From Exiguobacterium sp. s124 (GTDB lineage Bacteria > Bacillota > Bacilli > Exiguobacteriales > Exiguobacteriaceae), in contig NZ_JACSKH010000001.1 of NCBI RefSeq assembly GCF_018617485.1, forward strand, positions 620,001 through 684,000: DNA of 64,000 nucleotides, read 5' to 3'. The notes beneath the pieces are model-generated. The model saw only the letters and a program-made list of their open reading frames with translations. It had not been told where the DNA came from and did no database searches. Below, one piece after another: positions 10,781 to 23,126 of the stretch. Within the stretch, counting starts at the first letter, position 1; each line of letters starts with the position of its first letter. A program made the translations under genes and the position numbers.

Positions 10781-13654
10781 ATGGCTGAAAAGAAAAATGC
10801 GATTGTCATCAAAGGGGCACGCGTCAATAACTTAAAAAATATCGATATTGATATCCCACGTGACCAGCTCGTCGTCTTGACGGGCTTGTCCGGCTCCGGG
10901 AAATCGTCGCTCGCGTTCGACACGATTTATGCGGAAGGACAGCGACGCTACGTCGAGAGTTTGTCTGCGTATGCCCGTCAGTTCCTCGGACAGATGGACA
11001 AACCGGACGTCGATACGATTGAAGGATTAAGTCCTGCCATCTCAATCGACCAGAAGACGACGAGCCGAAACCCACGTTCGACTGTCGGGACGGTGACCGA
11101 GATTTATGACTATCTCCGACTCCTGTTCGCACGTATCGGGAAACCGGTTTGTCCGAACCACGGAATCGAGATTTCGAGTCAGACCATCTCTCAGATGGTC
11201 GACCAAGTGATGGAGTTGCCGGAACGAACGCGACTACAGATTTTGGCACCGATCGTGTCAGGTCGTAAAGGGACGCACGTCAAAGTGTTCGACTCGTTGA
11301 AAAAAGAGGGGTTCGTCCGTGTCCGTGTGAACGGAGAGACGATCGAGCTGACGGATGAAATCGAGCTCGACAAAAACAAAAAGCATTCCATCGAAGTCGT
11401 CGTCGACCGTCTCGTCGTCCGACCTGATGTCGAAGGACGCCTCGCCGACTCTCTCGAGACGGCATTACGTCTCGCCGACGGACGTGTCATCATCGACAAG
11501 ATGGACGGTACTGAGCTTCTTTTCAGCGAACACCACGCCTGCCCGATTTGTGGATTCTCGATCGGAGAGCTCGAGCCACGCATGTTCTCCTTCAACTCAC
11601 CGTTCGGGGCTTGCCCGACATGTGACGGACTCGGGACGAAATTAGATGTCGACCCGGAACTCGTCATTCCAGACCCATCGAAAACGTTAAAAGAAGGGGC
11701 CATCGCTGCGTGGCAGCCGACGAGTTCCCAGTACTATCCGCAACTGTTAGCGGCGATGTGTCAGCATTTTAACATCGATATGGACGTGCCGTTCGAGCGC
11801 CTGTCGAAGCGTGACCAAGAGCTCGTCTTGAACGGTTCTTCGGAAGAGTCATTCCTGTTCCGCTACGAGAACGACTTCGGTCAAGTCCGGACGAACACAA
11901 TCTTCTTTGAAGGGGTGCTCCGTAACATCGAGCGCCGTTACCGCGAGACGACGTCCGACTATATCCGTGAACAGATGGAGATGTATATGGCAACCCACGC
12001 CTGCCCGACATGTCACGGCTATCGCTTGAAAGAAGAGTCGCTCGCCGTCAAGATCACCGGGCAGCACGTCGGACAAGTGACGGAGAAGTCGGTCGTGAAC
12101 GCCCTCGCGTTCTTCGAAGGGCTCAATGAACAGCTCAGTGAAAAGGATATCGCCATCGCCCGTCTCATTTTGCAGGAGATTCGGGAACGACTCAGCTTCT
12201 TGAATAACGTCGGTCTCGACTATTTGACGCTGTCTCGTGCTGCAGGAACACTCTCAGGTGGGGAAGCGCAGCGAATTCGCCTCGCGACGCAAATCGGTTC
12301 ACGCCTCACAGGTGTCTTGTACGTCCTCGATGAACCATCGATCGGTCTTCATCAACGAGATAACGACCGCTTGATCGCGACGCTCAAACAGATGCGGGAC
12401 ATCGGCAACACGCTCATCGTCGTCGAGCATGATGAGGACACGATGATGGAAGCCGACTATTTGATTGATATCGGACCGGGTGCCGGGGAGCACGGTGGAC
12501 AAGTCATCGCCGCCGGGACACCGAAGCAACTCATGAAAAACAAGAACTCGCTCACGGGGCAATATCTCGCCGGGAAGAAGTTCATTCCACTCCCAGTTGA
12601 ACGGAAGATGCCGGACGAGCGTTTCTTGAAAATCATCAAGGCGGAAGAGAACAACTTGAAAGATGTCGACGTCTCGATTCCGCTCGGGATGTTCGTCGCC
12701 GTGACGGGCGTATCGGGTTCTGGGAAGTCGACACTCATCAACGAGATTCTTTATAAATCGCTCGCGCACAACATGAACCGTGCCAAAGCGAAACCAGGGA
12801 AGCATAAGAAGATTGAAGGTCTCGAGCATATCGACAAAGTCATCGATATCGACCAATCCCCGATCGGACGTACACCGCGTTCGAACCCGGCGACGTATAC
12901 GGGCGTCTTCGACGACATCCGCGACGTCTTTGCCTCGACGAACGAAGCGAAGATGCGAGGGTATAAGAAAGGGCGTTTCAGTTTCAACGTCAAAGGCGGA
13001 CGCTGCGAAGCGTGCCGTGGGGACGGGATCATCAAAATCGAGATGCACTTCTTACCGGACGTGTACGTACCGTGTGAGGTCTGTCACGGGAAACGATATA
13101 ACCGTGAGACGCTCGAAGTGAAATATAAAGGGAAGACGATTGCCGACGTCCTCGATATGACAATCGAGGAAGGGCTCGACTTCTTTGACAAGATTCCGAA
13201 AATCAAGCGGAAAATCCAGACGATTTATGACGTCGGTCTCGGCTATATGAAACTCGGTCAACCGGCGACGGAACTCTCAGGTGGTGAAGCGCAGCGTGTG
13301 AAACTCGCCTCGGAGCTCCATAAACGCTCGACTGGGAAGACGATTTATATTTTGGATGAACCGACGACAGGTCTCCACGTCGACGACATCGCGCGCTTGT
13401 TGAAAGTGTTGCAGCGCCTCGTCGAGAACGGGGATACGGTACTCGTCATCGAACATAACCTCGACGTCATCAAGTCGGCTGATTATTTGATCGACCTCGG
13501 ACCAGAGGGCGGAGACGGCGGCGGACTCATTGTCGCGACGGGAACGCCGGAAGAAGTCGCGGAAGTGTCTGGCTCATATACAGGCAAGTACTTGAAGCCG
13601 GTACTCGAACGAGATGCGGCTCGTGTGAAACCAAAAGCAGGAAAAAAGAAATAA
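10781..13654 (+). CDS. uvrA: Excinuclease ABC subunit A
   Basis: DNA damage sensor of 957 residues with two ABC ATPase modules. Walker A motifs are GLSGSGKSS (about 35-43) and GVSGSGKST (second half). Both signatures LSGGEAQR are present, along with two zinc modules (CPICG...CPTC and CEAC...CEVC). The ATG abuts the uvrB TAA with no gap. Same operon and SOS control as uvrB. Full length, no anomalies. Confidence 0.98.
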   Translation: MAEKKNAIVIKGARVNNLKNIDIDIPRDQLVVLTGLSGSGKSSLAFDTIYAEGQRRYVESLSAYARQFLGQMDKPDVDTIEGLSPAISIDQKTTSRNPRSTVGTVTEIYDYLRLLFARIGKPVCPNHGIEISSQTISQMVDQVMELPERTRLQILAPIVSGRKGTHVKVFDSLKKEGFVRVRVNGETIELTDEIELDKNKKHSIEVVVDRLVVRPDVEGRLADSLETALRLADGRVIIDKMDGTELLFSEHHACPICGFSIGELEPRMFSFNSPFGACPTCDGLGTKLDVDPELVIPDPSKTLKEGAIAAWQPTSSQYYPQLLAAMCQHFNIDMDVPFERLSKRDQELVLNGSSEESFLFRYENDFGQVRTNTIFFEGVLRNIERRYRETTSDYIREQMEMYMATHACPTCHGYRLKEESLAVKITGQHVGQVTEKSVVNALAFFEGLNEQLSEKDIAIARLILQEIRERLSFLNNVGLDYLTLSRAAGTLSGGEAQRIRLATQIGSRLTGVLYVLDEPSIGLHQRDNDRLIATLKQMRDIGNTLIVVEHDEDTMMEADYLIDIGPGAGEHGGQVIAAGTPKQLMKNKNSLTGQYLAGKKFIPLPVERKMPDERFLKIIKAEENNLKDVDVSIPLGMFVAVTGVSGSGKSTLINEILYKSLAHNMNRAKAKPGKHKKIEGLEHIDKVIDIDQSPIGRTPRSNPATYTGVFDDIRDVFASTNEAKMRGYKKGRFSFNVKGGRCEACRGDGIIKIEMHFLPDVYVPCEVCHGKRYNRETLEVKYKGKTIADVLDMTIEEGLDFFDKIPKIKRKIQTIYDVGLGYMKLGQPATELSGGEAQRVKLASELHKRSTGKTIYILDEPTTGLHVDDIARLLKVLQRLVENGDTVLVIEHNLDVIKSADYLIDLGPEGGDGGGLIVATGTPEEVAEVSGSYTGKYLKPVLERDAARVKPKAGKKK

Positions 13655-13719
13655 GTATAGAAATGGTAAGAAACGGGAAGGTAATTGACGTGCAACCAAA
13701 TTGAAGGGGGAAAACGAAC

Positions 13720-14889
13720 GTGAAACAAGAAATGCGTGAACTGATTCTCCAGCAAGTGAAGGAAGGCAAGATGACAATCGAGGAGGCGATGACGCAACTC
13801 GAGCGTCTCGAACGTCTCGAACCAGAACAAGTCAAGGCGTTAGAAGAGCGACAAGATACGGAAAAGGTCGATGCCTATTCGGTCGAATCGCTCACGACGA
13901 AACTGACGTCTGCGGTAGAGGGGCTCGTCACGAAGCTTCGTGACAGCGACTTCTCCTTCAGCTCGAATTTCGGGCCAGAAGTGACGTATTCGAAATCATT
14001 CCCATTCACAGGCACCGACATCTCACTCGATCTCTTCAACGCATCGGCGACGATCGTCTCATCAGATGCAGAAGATTGTGAGCTCATCGTGACCGGTCGT
14101 CCGCTTCGTCAACAAGACGCGGACAAAGCGCTCGAACAGTTGCAGTCGGCGGTCAAACATTCTGTCATCGGAGACCGTCTCGTCGTCTCCTTGCGTGACA
14201 AACTCGTCCGGGCTCATGTGGAACTGTATGTCCCGCATCACCATTTCAACCATCTTCATATTCAGACGTTGAACGGGGAAGTCCGTGCCGATGGTCTTGA
14301 CGTCGAGAACGTCCGGGTTCAAACGGCGAACGGTCGCGTCGTCTTACATGACGTGCATGCGTCGGAACTCCTCCTTAACACCGGAAACGGGACAGTTGAG
14401 GTCGAAGGTGTCGAAGCAGAGCTCGTCCATGTCCGCACCGGAAATGGGGCCGTCATCGTCGGAGGGAAGTATGACAAAGCATCCCTCAAGACGGGTAATG
14501 GGAACATTCGCGCGGAGCTTGCGACTGCTCGTCCGGCCAAGTTCGAACTCGCCTCGCTCGCCGGAAACGTTCGACTCGTGTTACCACACGGTGTCGAAGT
14601 CGAAGGGGAACTTGAGACGAACTTCGGTGGACTCCACTGCTTGCTCGACGAACTTGAAATCATCCGTGACCGAAAAGACGTCGCTCAGCGTCGGCTTGAA
14701 TTCTTGTCCGGTCGTGGTCAAACGCCTCGCATCGAAGTCGAAGCGGGTACGCGTACCGGTACAATCGACTTGGAACACGGATCGGTATACACACCGTCGA
14801 CATTCCTTGAGGAAGAACAGACGGAGCCATCGGATCCGGTCGATCCCGTCGACCCAGCTGATTTGAACAATCCGTTCCATCAACAATAA
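13720..14889 (+). CDS. YvlB-like DUF4097 family protein
   Basis: A 389-residue protein with an N-terminal segment resembling the short helical domain found in YvlB and SHOCT-type proteins (EGKMTIEEAMTQLERLE). A long beta-repeat region follows (about 95-330) with recurring motifs such as LNGEV, TANGRV, GNGTVEV, TGNGAVIV, TGNGNIRAEL, typical of DUF4097 (LiaG/YvlB). The C-terminus is acidic and Pro/Asp-rich (DPVDPVDPAD). No signal peptide is seen. B. subtilis has yvlB at the same place after uvrA, where it belongs to envelope-stress regulons. Starts at GTG 13720 behind GAAGGGGG. Function is not known. Confidence 0.78.
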   Translation: MKQEMRELILQQVKEGKMTIEEAMTQLERLERLEPEQVKALEERQDTEKVDAYSVESLTTKLTSAVEGLVTKLRDSDFSFSSNFGPEVTYSKSFPFTGTDISLDLFNASATIVSSDAEDCELIVTGRPLRQQDADKALEQLQSAVKHSVIGDRLVVSLRDKLVRAHVELYVPHHHFNHLHIQTLNGEVRADGLDVENVRVQTANGRVVLHDVHASELLLNTGNGTVEVEGVEAELVHVRTGNGAVIVGGKYDKASLKTGNGNIRAELATARPAKFELASLAGNVRLVLPHGVEVEGELETNFGGLHCLLDELEIIRDRKDVAQRRLEFLSGRGQTPRIEVEAGTRTGTIDLEHGSVYTPSTFLEEEQTEPSDPVDPVDPADLNNPFHQQ

Positions 14890-14891
14890 GC

Positions 14892-14924
14892 AAATCCCGA
14901 AGGCTTAGCCTTCGGGATTTTTTT
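14892..14924 (+). terminator. Terminator of uvrBA-yvlB
   Basis: AAATCCCGAAGGC pairs perfectly with CCTTCGGGATTT around a short loop, followed by T residues. Convergent with the next gene, so it may insulate both. Confidence 0.88.
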
Positions 14925-14926
14925 GA

Positions 14927-15283
14927 TTAAAGATTCATTTCATATTCCATCTGTTGCCAATCCATCATCTGTGTATCAAACAGCGTGAATGCACTGACCG
15001 CGAAGACGATAAAGAGGACCGGTCCGGCAATGAGCAAGATGATGCCGAGAAGACGCATCGATTTCGAACGATTCCAGTAGAAGATGATGGCGACAATCAT
15101 CGAGATGAGCGCACCCGACAAGAAGAATCCGATGATATTCAAGATGAACAAGAGCAAAACCGTCTCGTTTTTCGTCGTTGCGTATTCTTTCCACATATCA
15201 ATCAGCGACTTGATGATGTAGATGAGGGTCCCGATTCCGATGACGAGCGCGATGATTACGACAATCCAAAACAAAGCATCCAT
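14927..15283 (-). CDS. Small integral membrane protein, unknown function
   Basis: A 118-residue protein with three clear membrane segments (about 5-27, 42-66 and 76-100) and no recognised motif. The start ATG 15283 has a perfect GAGGAGGTG ribosome binding site, so it is a real gene. It is transcribed against its neighbours yvlB and hprK. I do not recognise the family; it is not similar to the holin-like YvlD found near here in B. subtilis. Confidence 0.7.
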   Translation of the reverse strand: MDALFWIVVIIALVIGIGTLIYIIKSLIDMWKEYATTKNETVLLLFILNIIGFFLSGALISMIVAIIFYWNRSKSMRLLGIILLIAGPVLFIVFAVSAFTLFDTQMMDWQQMEYEMNL

Positions 15284-15431
15284 ATTTTCACCTCCTCTAT
15301 TTGCCTATACCCTTCCTACGAACGCTATGTATGAAAGTTTCAACAATTTTTTGACACGTTCTTCATCACTTCTCTAACCCTGCATAGAAAGAGCTATGAT
15401 ACAATAATGAGCGTGAAAGGGGCAGATACTG

Positions 15432-16367
15432 ATGCAAAATATCGTACGTACAGCTCAAGTCGTTGAGCGTTTTAAACTTCAAGTCATTGCGGGAGAAGAG
15501 GGGCTTCATCGTCCGGTCGCTACACCCGACCTAAGTCGTCCTGGACTCGTCCTCGCCGGTTATTACACGCACTATGCGAAAAATCGTCTTCAAGTGCTAG
15601 GGAAGACAGAGTTAACTTTCTATGCGAGCTTATCGGAAGAAAAGCGTCGCGAGCGTGCTCGAATCTTATGTACGGAATCGACACCTGGGATTTTAATCAC
15701 ACGTGGATTTGACATTCCGAAAGAAATCGAAGAAGAAGCGGAAGCGGCAAACGTCCCACTCATGCGGACGAATGCGGTGACGACTTCGATCGAATCGCAA
15801 ATCACGAACTTCCTTGAGATGGAACTCGCGCCAATGACGGCGATGCACGGGGTTCTCGTCGATATTTATGGCGTCGGCGTCCTCATCAAAGGACAAAGCG
15901 GTGTCGGGAAATCGGAGACGGCACTCGAGCTCGTCAAACGCGGACACCGTCTCGTCGCCGATGACTCGGTCGAGATTCGTCAAACGGGGGACCAGCTCCT
16001 CGTCGGTTCAGCACCAAAGCTGATTCGTCATTTGCTTGAGATTCGTGGAATCGGCATCATCGACGTCATGACTTTGTTCGGTGCAGGTGCGGTCCGGTCT
16101 CATAAAAAGATCAGTCTCATCGTCAACTTAGAGAACTGGGACGCTGGAAAAGTGTACGACCGTGTCGGGCTCGATCACAACACGATGAAAATCATCGACA
16201 GTGAAGTCCCGCTCCTCACGATCCCGGTCCGTCCAGGTCGAAACTTGGCGGTCATCATCGAGGTCGCAGCGATGAACTATCGTCTGCAAAACATGGGGAT
16301 CAATACGGCTGAAGAGTTTGCGGAACGTCTTGCGAACGCGATTCAGGACACTGAAGGAGACTTGTGA
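15432..16367 (+). CDS. hprK: HPr kinase/phosphorylase
   Basis: Bifunctional enzyme of 311 residues that phosphorylates and dephosphorylates HPr on Ser46, controlling carbon catabolite repression through CcpA. The P-loop GQSGVGKS lies at about 154-161, after the conserved [15 protein letters not shown]. The family signature [11 protein letters not shown] is intact. Starts at ATG 15432 behind AAAGGGG. It overlaps lgt by four bases, forming the hprK-lgt-ppaX-acyltransferase operon in the same order as B. subtilis. Several cre sites in this window are probable downstream targets of the pathway. Confidence 0.98.
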   Translation: MQNIVRTAQVVERFKLQVIAGEEGLHRPVATPDLSRPGLVLAGYYTHYAKNRLQVLGKTELTFYASLSEEKRRERARILCTESTPGILITRGFDIPKEIEEEAEAANVPLMRTNAVTTSIESQITNFLEMELAPMTAMHGVLVDIYGVGVLIKGQSGVGKSETALELVKRGHRLVADDSVEIRQTGDQLLVGSAPKLIRHLLEIRGIGIIDVMTLFGAGAVRSHKKISLIVNLENWDAGKVYDRVGLDHNTMKIIDSEVPLLTIPVRPGRNLAVIIEVAAMNYRLQNMGINTAEEFAERLANAIQDTEGDL

Positions 16368-17188
16368 TCATGGTAGAACCGACATTTGATCGTGTAGCGT
16401 TTGAAATTGGCTCTCTTCCGATATATTGGTATGGCATGATTATCGCCTTCGGAGCAATGCTTGGACTCGTCCTTGCCCTATATGAGGCGAAACGGATCAA
16501 CTATGATTCGGAACGACTCGTCGACGTCGTCATCTGGTCGATTCCGATCAGTATCATCTTCGCGCGTATTTACTATGTGACGTTTCAATGGGATTACTAC
16601 TCAGAGAACCTCGGGCAGATCATCGATATCCGTCAAGGCGGGATTGCCATTCACGGTGCCATCTTCGGGGCACTCCTTGTCGTCATCGTCTATTGTATGC
16701 GAAAATCGATGTCGTTCTGGAAAGTGACGGACATCTTGGCGCCATCACTTCTCCTCGGACAAGCAATCGGGCGCTGGGGGAACTTCATGAACCAAGAGGC
16801 CCATGGTGGCGAGACGACGCGTAGCTTCTTGCAAGATACGCTCATGTTACCGGATTGGATCGTCAATCAGATGTATATCGATGGCGCATATTATATCCCG
16901 ACGTTCCTCTATGAAAGTGTTTGGAACATCATCGGGGTCATCCTTCTCGTCGCTTGGCGTATGATTGGGAACCCACGTCGTGGATATATCTTCTTGTCTT
17001 ACCTCGTCTGGTATTCGATCGGTCGCTTCTATATTGAAGGACTCCGGACAGATAGTCTCATGTCAGGCGATTTGCGTGCAGCCCAAATGGTGTCAATCGC
17101 GCTGATTCTCTTCGGTATCGTCATGATGATCCTTCGCCGCAATGCGAAACGATACAATGACCCATCAGAGAAAGGATTGTTTGATTAA
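16364..17188 (+). CDS. lgt: Prolipoprotein diacylglyceryl transferase
   Basis: Membrane enzyme of 274 residues that transfers diacylglycerol from phosphatidylglycerol to the lipobox cysteine of prelipoproteins. The Lgt signature [13 protein letters not shown] and the conserved [11 protein letters not shown] are visible among about seven membrane segments. GTG 16364 overlaps the hprK stop (GTGA); ATG 16370 is an alternative, and AAGGAG at 16354-16359 sits between ideal spacing for either. It overlaps ppaX by one base. Confidence 0.96.
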   Translation: MIMVEPTFDRVAFEIGSLPIYWYGMIIAFGAMLGLVLALYEAKRINYDSERLVDVVIWSIPISIIFARIYYVTFQWDYYSENLGQIIDIRQGGIAIHGAIFGALLVVIVYCMRKSMSFWKVTDILAPSLLLGQAIGRWGNFMNQEAHGGETTRSFLQDTLMLPDWIVNQMYIDGAYYIPTFLYESVWNIIGVILLVAWRMIGNPRRGYIFLSYLVWYSIGRFYIEGLRTDSLMSGDLRAAQMVSIALILFGIVMMILRRNAKRYNDPSEKGLFD

Positions 17189-17838
17189 TGGATACGCTCT
17201 TATTTGACTTAGACGGTACGTTACTCGATACGAACCCGCTCATCATCGCTAGTTTCCGCCATACGTTCGAGTATTATTTCCCGGAACATACGTATCGGGA
17301 TGAGGACATCTATCGTTTCATCGGACCGACGCTCGAGAAGTCGTTCCGTGAATTGAACGAAGCGGAATGGAAAGAGATGCAAGCGTTCTATCGGAGTTTC
17401 AATATCGCCATGCACGACCAACTCGTCGCAGAGTATCCGGGTGTCATCGAAGGCCTATATCGCCTTCATGCGAAAGGATACAAGATGGGGGTCGTCACGT
17501 CGAAAGGTCGTCCGGTCGTCGAACGCGGCCTTCGGTTGTTCAACATCGACCATTTGTTTGACGTCGTCGTGACGGCGGACGATGTCGAGAATGAAAAACC
17601 ACACGCCGAACCGGTCGAACGTGCGCTCCAAGCGCTTGATTCGTCACCGGAGCGAGCGGTCATGGTTGGGGATAACGACACAGACATCTTCAGCGGGAAA
17701 AATGCAGGGACGAAGACGGCCGCTGTCGGCTGGGCATTAAAAGGCCGCCCGTTCCTTGAGTCACTCGAGCCGGATGTTATCATCGACTCGATGGAACATT
17801 TCGAGGCATGGCTTGACGAGGTCAGCGTTCATGCGTAA
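17188..17838 (+). CDS. ppaX: Pyrophosphatase PpaX (HAD superfamily)
   Basis: HAD-family phosphatase of 216 residues. The nucleophile motif FDLDGTLLDTN is at the N-terminus, the threonine motif is VVTSKG, and the acidic motif is GDNDTDI. In B. subtilis PpaX hydrolyses the pyrophosphate released when HprK dephosphorylates Ser-P-HPr, and it lies in the same operon. The start overlaps the lgt stop (TAATG), and the end overlaps the next gene by eight bases. Confidence 0.92.
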   Translation: MDTLLFDLDGTLLDTNPLIIASFRHTFEYYFPEHTYRDEDIYRFIGPTLEKSFRELNEAEWKEMQAFYRSFNIAMHDQLVAEYPGVIEGLYRLHAKGYKMGVVTSKGRPVVERGLRLFNIDHLFDVVVTADDVENEKPHAEPVERALQALDSSPERAVMVGDNDTDIFSGKNAGTKTAAVGWALKGRPFLESLEPDVIIDSMEHFEAWLDEVSVHA

Positions 17839-18313
17839 GACAAAACGGTTTCGCATCGACGGACCGAATCCGCTTTGGCAGATGTATCGGACGATTCGCT
17901 TCCTGCGTGTCTTCAAAAACACGTCGGTCGTGCTCATCGGTCGTTACTTCCCTTCGGTGAAGGCGAAGCGTTGGCTGTACCGGACATTTCTCGGTATGAA
18001 GATCGGCGAGTATAGTGCCCTCGCCCTCATGGTCACGCCGGACGTCATGTTCCCGGAACGGATCACGATTGGTCGTAACACCGTCATCGGATTCAATTCG
18101 ACGATTCTCTGTCATGAGTATCTCGTCGACGAGTATCGAATCGGGGACGTCGTTATCGGAAATGAAGTCTTAATCGGGGCGAACGTGACCATCTTACCAG
18201 GTGTGACGATCGGCGACGGTGCGGTCGTCGGTGCGGGTGCAGTCGTGCACCGCGACGTCTTACCGGGTGAGCGGGTCGTCGGTTCAAAGCTCCAGTCGCT
18301 GACACATATTTGA
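17831..18313 (+). CDS. Acyltransferase with left-handed beta-helix (YvoF-like)
   Basis: A 160-residue member of the hexapeptide-repeat acetyltransferase family. The C-terminal two thirds show hexapeptide periodicity (ITIGRNTVIGFNSTI, VVIGNEVLIGANVTIL, VTIGDGAVVGAGAVV). An upstream in-frame extension is open to 17756, but ATG 17831 is the likely start because it overlaps the ppaX stop and gives the YvoF-type N-terminus. The acceptor substrate is unknown. Last gene of the hprK operon. Confidence 0.85.
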   Translation: MRKTKRFRIDGPNPLWQMYRTIRFLRVFKNTSVVLIGRYFPSVKAKRWLYRTFLGMKIGEYSALALMVTPDVMFPERITIGRNTVIGFNSTILCHEYLVDEYRIGDVVIGNEVLIGANVTILPGVTIGDGAVVGAGAVVHRDVLPGERVVGSKLQSLTHI

Positions 18314-18373
18314 CACAATTTTTCGCAAAATGTTTTTATGCCTTTTTTGTATCGAGGCGTGAAAGAATACTTG

Positions 18374-18410
18374 AGCGGTATCACTTTTTTTAAAAGAGAT
18401 GCCGCTTTTT
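18374..18410 (+). terminator. Terminator of the hprK operon
   Basis: GAGCGGTATC pairs with GATGCCGCTTTTT (one G-U) across an A/T loop. Confidence 0.75.
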
Positions 18411-18528
18411 AATGGGAAAATGAAGCGAATTGACGGAATCATATTTTCGTTCAAAAACAATTTTTGGACCTAGTAAAAAATATTCATTATAGAGGGAATA
18501 TAGTCGCAATTTTTTTTAACTTTTTCAG

Positions 18529-18557
18529 TTGCCCTCGTTGTTCGAGTGCGGTATTCT
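18529..18557 (+). promoter_or_regulatory. Sigma-A promoter of the TPR gene
   Basis: TTGCCC, a 17-base spacer, then TATTCT at 18552-18557. It lies about 50 bases before the start codon. Confidence 0.6.
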
Positions 18558-18607
18558 TATCCCTGCAACTAAAAAAAGATTTAGAGATGATGTGGAGGAT
18601 TTAGAAT

Positions 18608-20080
18608 ATGGAAGCGAACTATGAAGCAGTAATGACGCTACCCGAACCAGAATCTCCGCTCGCTGCGGAGCTCCACTACTATAGAGGTCGTCGTGCGTTA
18701 CGGGAAGGTCGCCTAGATGAAGCGACTTTTTTCATGGCTGAAGCGACAGCAGCAGCCACGCATCGCGTCGACTATCATAAACAGTACGCAGAACTGTTAT
18801 TTGAAGTAGGGGAGGTCTACCACGCCAATGACGTGTGGAAACGAGTATTAGAGCTCGACGAGACCGCGACAGAGGCGCTCTATCACTTAGCGAGCAACTG
18901 TGCCTATGTCTCTCAATATGAAGAAGCGGCGAACTACGCTTCTGAATATCTCGCCCGTGACACGAAAGGTCACTATACGGAAGCCGTGCAATCCCTTCTC
19001 GAACTGATCGAACTCGAACAAGAGCTTGAGGACGAGGAAGAGGACGAATTGATCACATGGCATACAGAAGCACAGCGTCAAATCGACAAAGGCCGACTTT
19101 TTGCGGCGAAGGCGACGCTCGAGCGTTTGATTGGGCAGTACCCATCGTTTTGGCCAGCCTATAACAACCTATCCGTCGTCAGTTTTTACCTCGGCGATGA
19201 CCAAGCGGCGTTTCGGACGCTCGAATATGTGCTCGACCAGAACCCGGGCAACTTGCATGCGATTTTGAACACGATCCTATTGCTGCATGAGGCGGGACAA
19301 TCCGAAGCGGCGACGCAGTTATCGACGCCACTCACACGTGTCCGTCCACTCCAGTTTGACCTACGTTATAAATTGGCGACGACACTTGCCCTCGTCGGAC
19401 ATTATGACCGTGCGTATGAAGAATTACGTCTGTTGAAAGACCGCGGTTTTCGCGGTGACCCATTGTTTGGGCATTGGCTCAGCGTGTCTGCCTATAAGAC
19501 AGGACGATTAGAAGAGGCAGCCACCTACTTGAACAATGAAGAGATGAAACGTTTCGAAGAGAAGCAAAGTTTCGACATTCGCGAAAACCTCGAGTTTCGT
19601 TCGGCGCTCGTACAAGGTCTTCGTCAAGAGACCGACCTAGCGCGAGTCGAAATCATTCGAATCATTTCTAATTTAAAAGATGATGAGGCGTTTGAGGCGC
19701 TTGCGCTGACGAACGCCGTGACAGAGAATGAGACGGTTCGTGCCTTCGCAGAGATGTGTCGTGCCGACCTCTGTCAACAACCGTTCCACGGAGACGTTCG
19801 CGTCAAGCGCGCGTTTGACGCCCTCGTCCTTGCCGAAGCGCATGTTTCGGAAGCGGAACGGATGAGTCTAGAAGGCGACTTCTATGAACGATTTGCGACG
19901 CTATTGTTGTCTGATGAAACATTTATGGACGTAACGGCATCGGCCGCTGCGCTCGTCTGGATGTTTTATACGAAACGTGACGCCTTGATTCTTGAGGAGT
20001 GTGCGAACGCCTTCCATCTCCCGGTCGACACGTTGACAGAGACGGTTCGTTCGTTCAAACGGACACTCGAACAAGCATAA
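18608..20080 (+). CDS. Tetratricopeptide repeat protein
   Basis: A 490-residue cytoplasmic protein made of TPR-like helical hairpins. Examples are the blocks around AELHYYRGRRALREGRLDEA, DVWKRVLELDETATEALYHLA and AAFRTLEYVLDQNPGNLHAIL. An acidic stretch (ELEQELEDEEEDE) sits near residue 140. ATG 18608 follows GTGGAGG. TPR proteins are common just upstream of trxB in Bacillales. It probably acts as a protein-interaction scaffold; the partner is unknown. Confidence 0.85.
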   Translation: MEANYEAVMTLPEPESPLAAELHYYRGRRALREGRLDEATFFMAEATAAATHRVDYHKQYAELLFEVGEVYHANDVWKRVLELDETATEALYHLASNCAYVSQYEEAANYASEYLARDTKGHYTEAVQSLLELIELEQELEDEEEDELITWHTEAQRQIDKGRLFAAKATLERLIGQYPSFWPAYNNLSVVSFYLGDDQAAFRTLEYVLDQNPGNLHAILNTILLLHEAGQSEAATQLSTPLTRVRPLQFDLRYKLATTLALVGHYDRAYEELRLLKDRGFRGDPLFGHWLSVSAYKTGRLEEAATYLNNEEMKRFEEKQSFDIRENLEFRSALVQGLRQETDLARVEIIRIISNLKDDEAFEALALTNAVTENETVRAFAEMCRADLCQQPFHGDVRVKRAFDALVLAEAHVSEAERMSLEGDFYERFATLLLSDETFMDVTASAAALVWMFYTKRDALILEECANAFHLPVDTLTETVRSFKRTLEQA

Positions 20081-20115
20081 AGATAGACGATACCCATACA
20101 GGTTTCTTATACTAA

Positions 20116-21102
<987 letters not shown>

Positions 21103-21112
21103 TTCAATAAGG

Positions 21113-21148
21113 GAGGACTGCGGGAAACCGCAGTCCTTCTCTTTTTTT
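21113..21148 (+). terminator. Terminator of trxB
   Basis: AGGACTGCGG pairs perfectly with CCGCAGTCCT around a GAAA tetraloop, then a T run. A TATACT at 21160-21165 just after it may serve rapZ. Confidence 0.9.
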
Positions 21149-21222
21149 CGGACGTTCGTTATACTAGATGAAGAGAGCTACACACACGGCTCGGTTGTCA
21201 ATTTTAAGGGGGCGTCAGTGAG

Positions 21223-22095
21223 ATGAAAGATGTTAAGGGATTAGAAGAATTGATCATCATCAGTGGAATGAGCGGGGCTGGTAAGTCTGTCGCGATGAAT
21301 AGTTTCGAAGATCTTGGCTATTTCTGTGTCGACAATTTGCCGCCGGTCCTTTTACCACAACTCATTGATGTCATCAGCTCGGTCCGACCGAAGATTGCGG
21401 TCGCGATTGATACGCGTACGAGAGATTTTATTGATAGTCTATTCATGGTCATTGATGATCTTGAACAAAAAAATATTCATCCACATTTGTTGTATTTAGA
21501 CACACGGGATGACGTGCTCGTTCGTCGCTACAAAGAGACGAGACGGTCACATCCGCTCGCACCTGAAGATGCGCCGCTCGTCGGGATCAAGATGGAGCGG
21601 GAGTTGTTAGAAGGGTTCCGCGATCGGGCGCACACGTTGTATGACACGAGTGAGTTAAAACCGCAGATGTTGAAGGACCGCATCTTGCAACAATTTAACG
21701 AAGAGCGAATCCCGTTCACGGTCAACTTTATGTCGTTCGGATTTAAACATGGTGTACCGCTCGATATTGACTTGTTGTTCGATGTCCGCTTCATTACGAA
21801 TCCATTCTATATTCCTGAACTTCGCCCGCTAACGGGTCAAATGGAAGAGGTTCAGGAGTATGTCATGTCGCATCCAGAGGCGAGGGTGTTTTATAAGAAG
21901 TTAATCGACATGCTCGAGTTTCTGCTTCCGCAATATAAGCGGGAAGGGAAAACCCAGATTGTCGTCGCATTCGGTTGCACGGGTGGAAAGCATCGATCTG
22001 TTACGTTCACTGAAAAAGTATCCGAGCACTTTGCTGAGCGTTACAATGTTAAAATGGTGCATCGCGACCTCGTTCATGCGACGAAGGAGAAATGA
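21223..22095 (+). CDS. rapZ: RNase adapter/nucleotide-binding protein RapZ (YvcJ)
   Basis: P-loop protein of 290 residues with Walker A GMSGAGKS at about 15-22 and the family signature [10 protein letters not shown] near the C-terminus. In E. coli RapZ guides sRNA turnover; in B. subtilis YvcJ hydrolyses GTP and affects competence. First gene of the conserved rapZ-yvcK-whiA cluster, with the stop one base before yvcK. Confidence 0.96.
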   Translation: MKDVKGLEELIIISGMSGAGKSVAMNSFEDLGYFCVDNLPPVLLPQLIDVISSVRPKIAVAIDTRTRDFIDSLFMVIDDLEQKNIHPHLLYLDTRDDVLVRRYKETRRSHPLAPEDAPLVGIKMERELLEGFRDRAHTLYDTSELKPQMLKDRILQQFNEERIPFTVNFMSFGFKHGVPLDIDLLFDVRFITNPFYIPELRPLTGQMEEVQEYVMSHPEARVFYKKLIDMLEFLLPQYKREGKTQIVVAFGCTGGKHRSVTFTEKVSEHFAERYNVKMVHRDLVHATKEK

Positions 22096-22096
22096 C

Positions 22097-23092
22097 ATGA
22101 AACGAGAGCGTAAAGTAGTCGCGATTGGTGGCGGAACAGGTCTTTCTACACTCGTACGTGGTTTGAAGCACTATCCTCTCGATATTACGGCCATTGTCAC
22201 GGTGGGGGATGATGGCGGTAGCTCAGGGCGATTGCGTGACGAATTTCATATGCTACCACCTGGAGACATCCGTAACGTCATCTTGGCCTTATCGGAAGTC
22301 GAGCCGTTGATGGATAAAATTTTACAGTATCGTTTCGACACCGGGTATGGCCTAGAAGGTCATTCCCTCGGAAATTTAATGTTGACGGCGGCGACCCACA
22401 TTTGTGAAGGGTCGTTCGTCAAAGCGATTGACGTCTTGTCGCAACTGTTGAACGCACAAGGAAAAGTATTGCCAGTGACCGAGACGCTTATGACACTTGC
22501 GGCAGAATTTGAAGACGGCACGATCGTGAAGGGAGAATCGAAAATTCCACTTCATAAACAACCGATCAAGCGCCTGTTCTTGCTTGAGGACGGTATCAAA
22601 GCAGCTCCAGGTGTTGTTGAGGCGATTGAAGGAGCAGATGTCATCGTTCTTGGTCCTGGAAGTCTTTATACGAGTATCGTGCCAAACTTGTTGATTTCTG
22701 AAGTCAGAGAAGCAATTATTCGTTCGGAAGTTCCTGTCGTCTATATTTGTAACGTCATGACACAACCGGGAGAGACGAAAGGATACGATGCGATGAAACA
22801 TCTCAAAGTCGTCGAATCGTATTTGGGCAAATCATCAATCGATACGATTGTCGTGAACAATGAGCCGATTGATGAGGAATATTTAGAACGATATCGTGGA
22901 GACGGATCGGAAGAAGTCCGTTTTGACCGGAAGAAGCTTCGGAACTATGGAACGAATGTCCTGGCGGGAGATATCGTCGATTACAATCGAGATTACATCC
23001 GTCATGACTCCGACGCCATCGCTGGACTTGTCATGCAGCGGGTGCTCCGGATCAAGAAACCACGTTCGTTTCAGCAGCTTGAATTGAAATAA
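22097..23092 (+). CDS. yvcK: Gluconeogenesis factor YvcK (CofD-like)
   Basis: A 331-residue UDP-sugar-binding protein of the CofD-like superfamily. It is required for gluconeogenic growth and proper PBP1 localisation in B. subtilis. Visible motifs are the N-terminal [14 protein letters not shown] and [11 protein letters not shown]. The frame is open well upstream, but ATG 22097 with GAAGGAGA six bases before it gives the family N-terminus. Part of the rapZ operon. Confidence 0.95.
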   Translation: MKRERKVVAIGGGTGLSTLVRGLKHYPLDITAIVTVGDDGGSSGRLRDEFHMLPPGDIRNVILALSEVEPLMDKILQYRFDTGYGLEGHSLGNLMLTAATHICEGSFVKAIDVLSQLLNAQGKVLPVTETLMTLAAEFEDGTIVKGESKIPLHKQPIKRLFLLEDGIKAAPGVVEAIEGADVIVLGPGSLYTSIVPNLLISEVREAIIRSEVPVVYICNVMTQPGETKGYDAMKHLKVVESYLGKSSIDTIVVNNEPIDEEYLERYRGDGSEEVRFDRKKLRNYGTNVLAGDIVDYNRDYIRHDSDAIAGLVMQRVLRIKKPRSFQQLELK

Positions 23093-23126
23093 GAATTGTT
23101 TGAAAGATAGAAAGGAGGGGGACTCG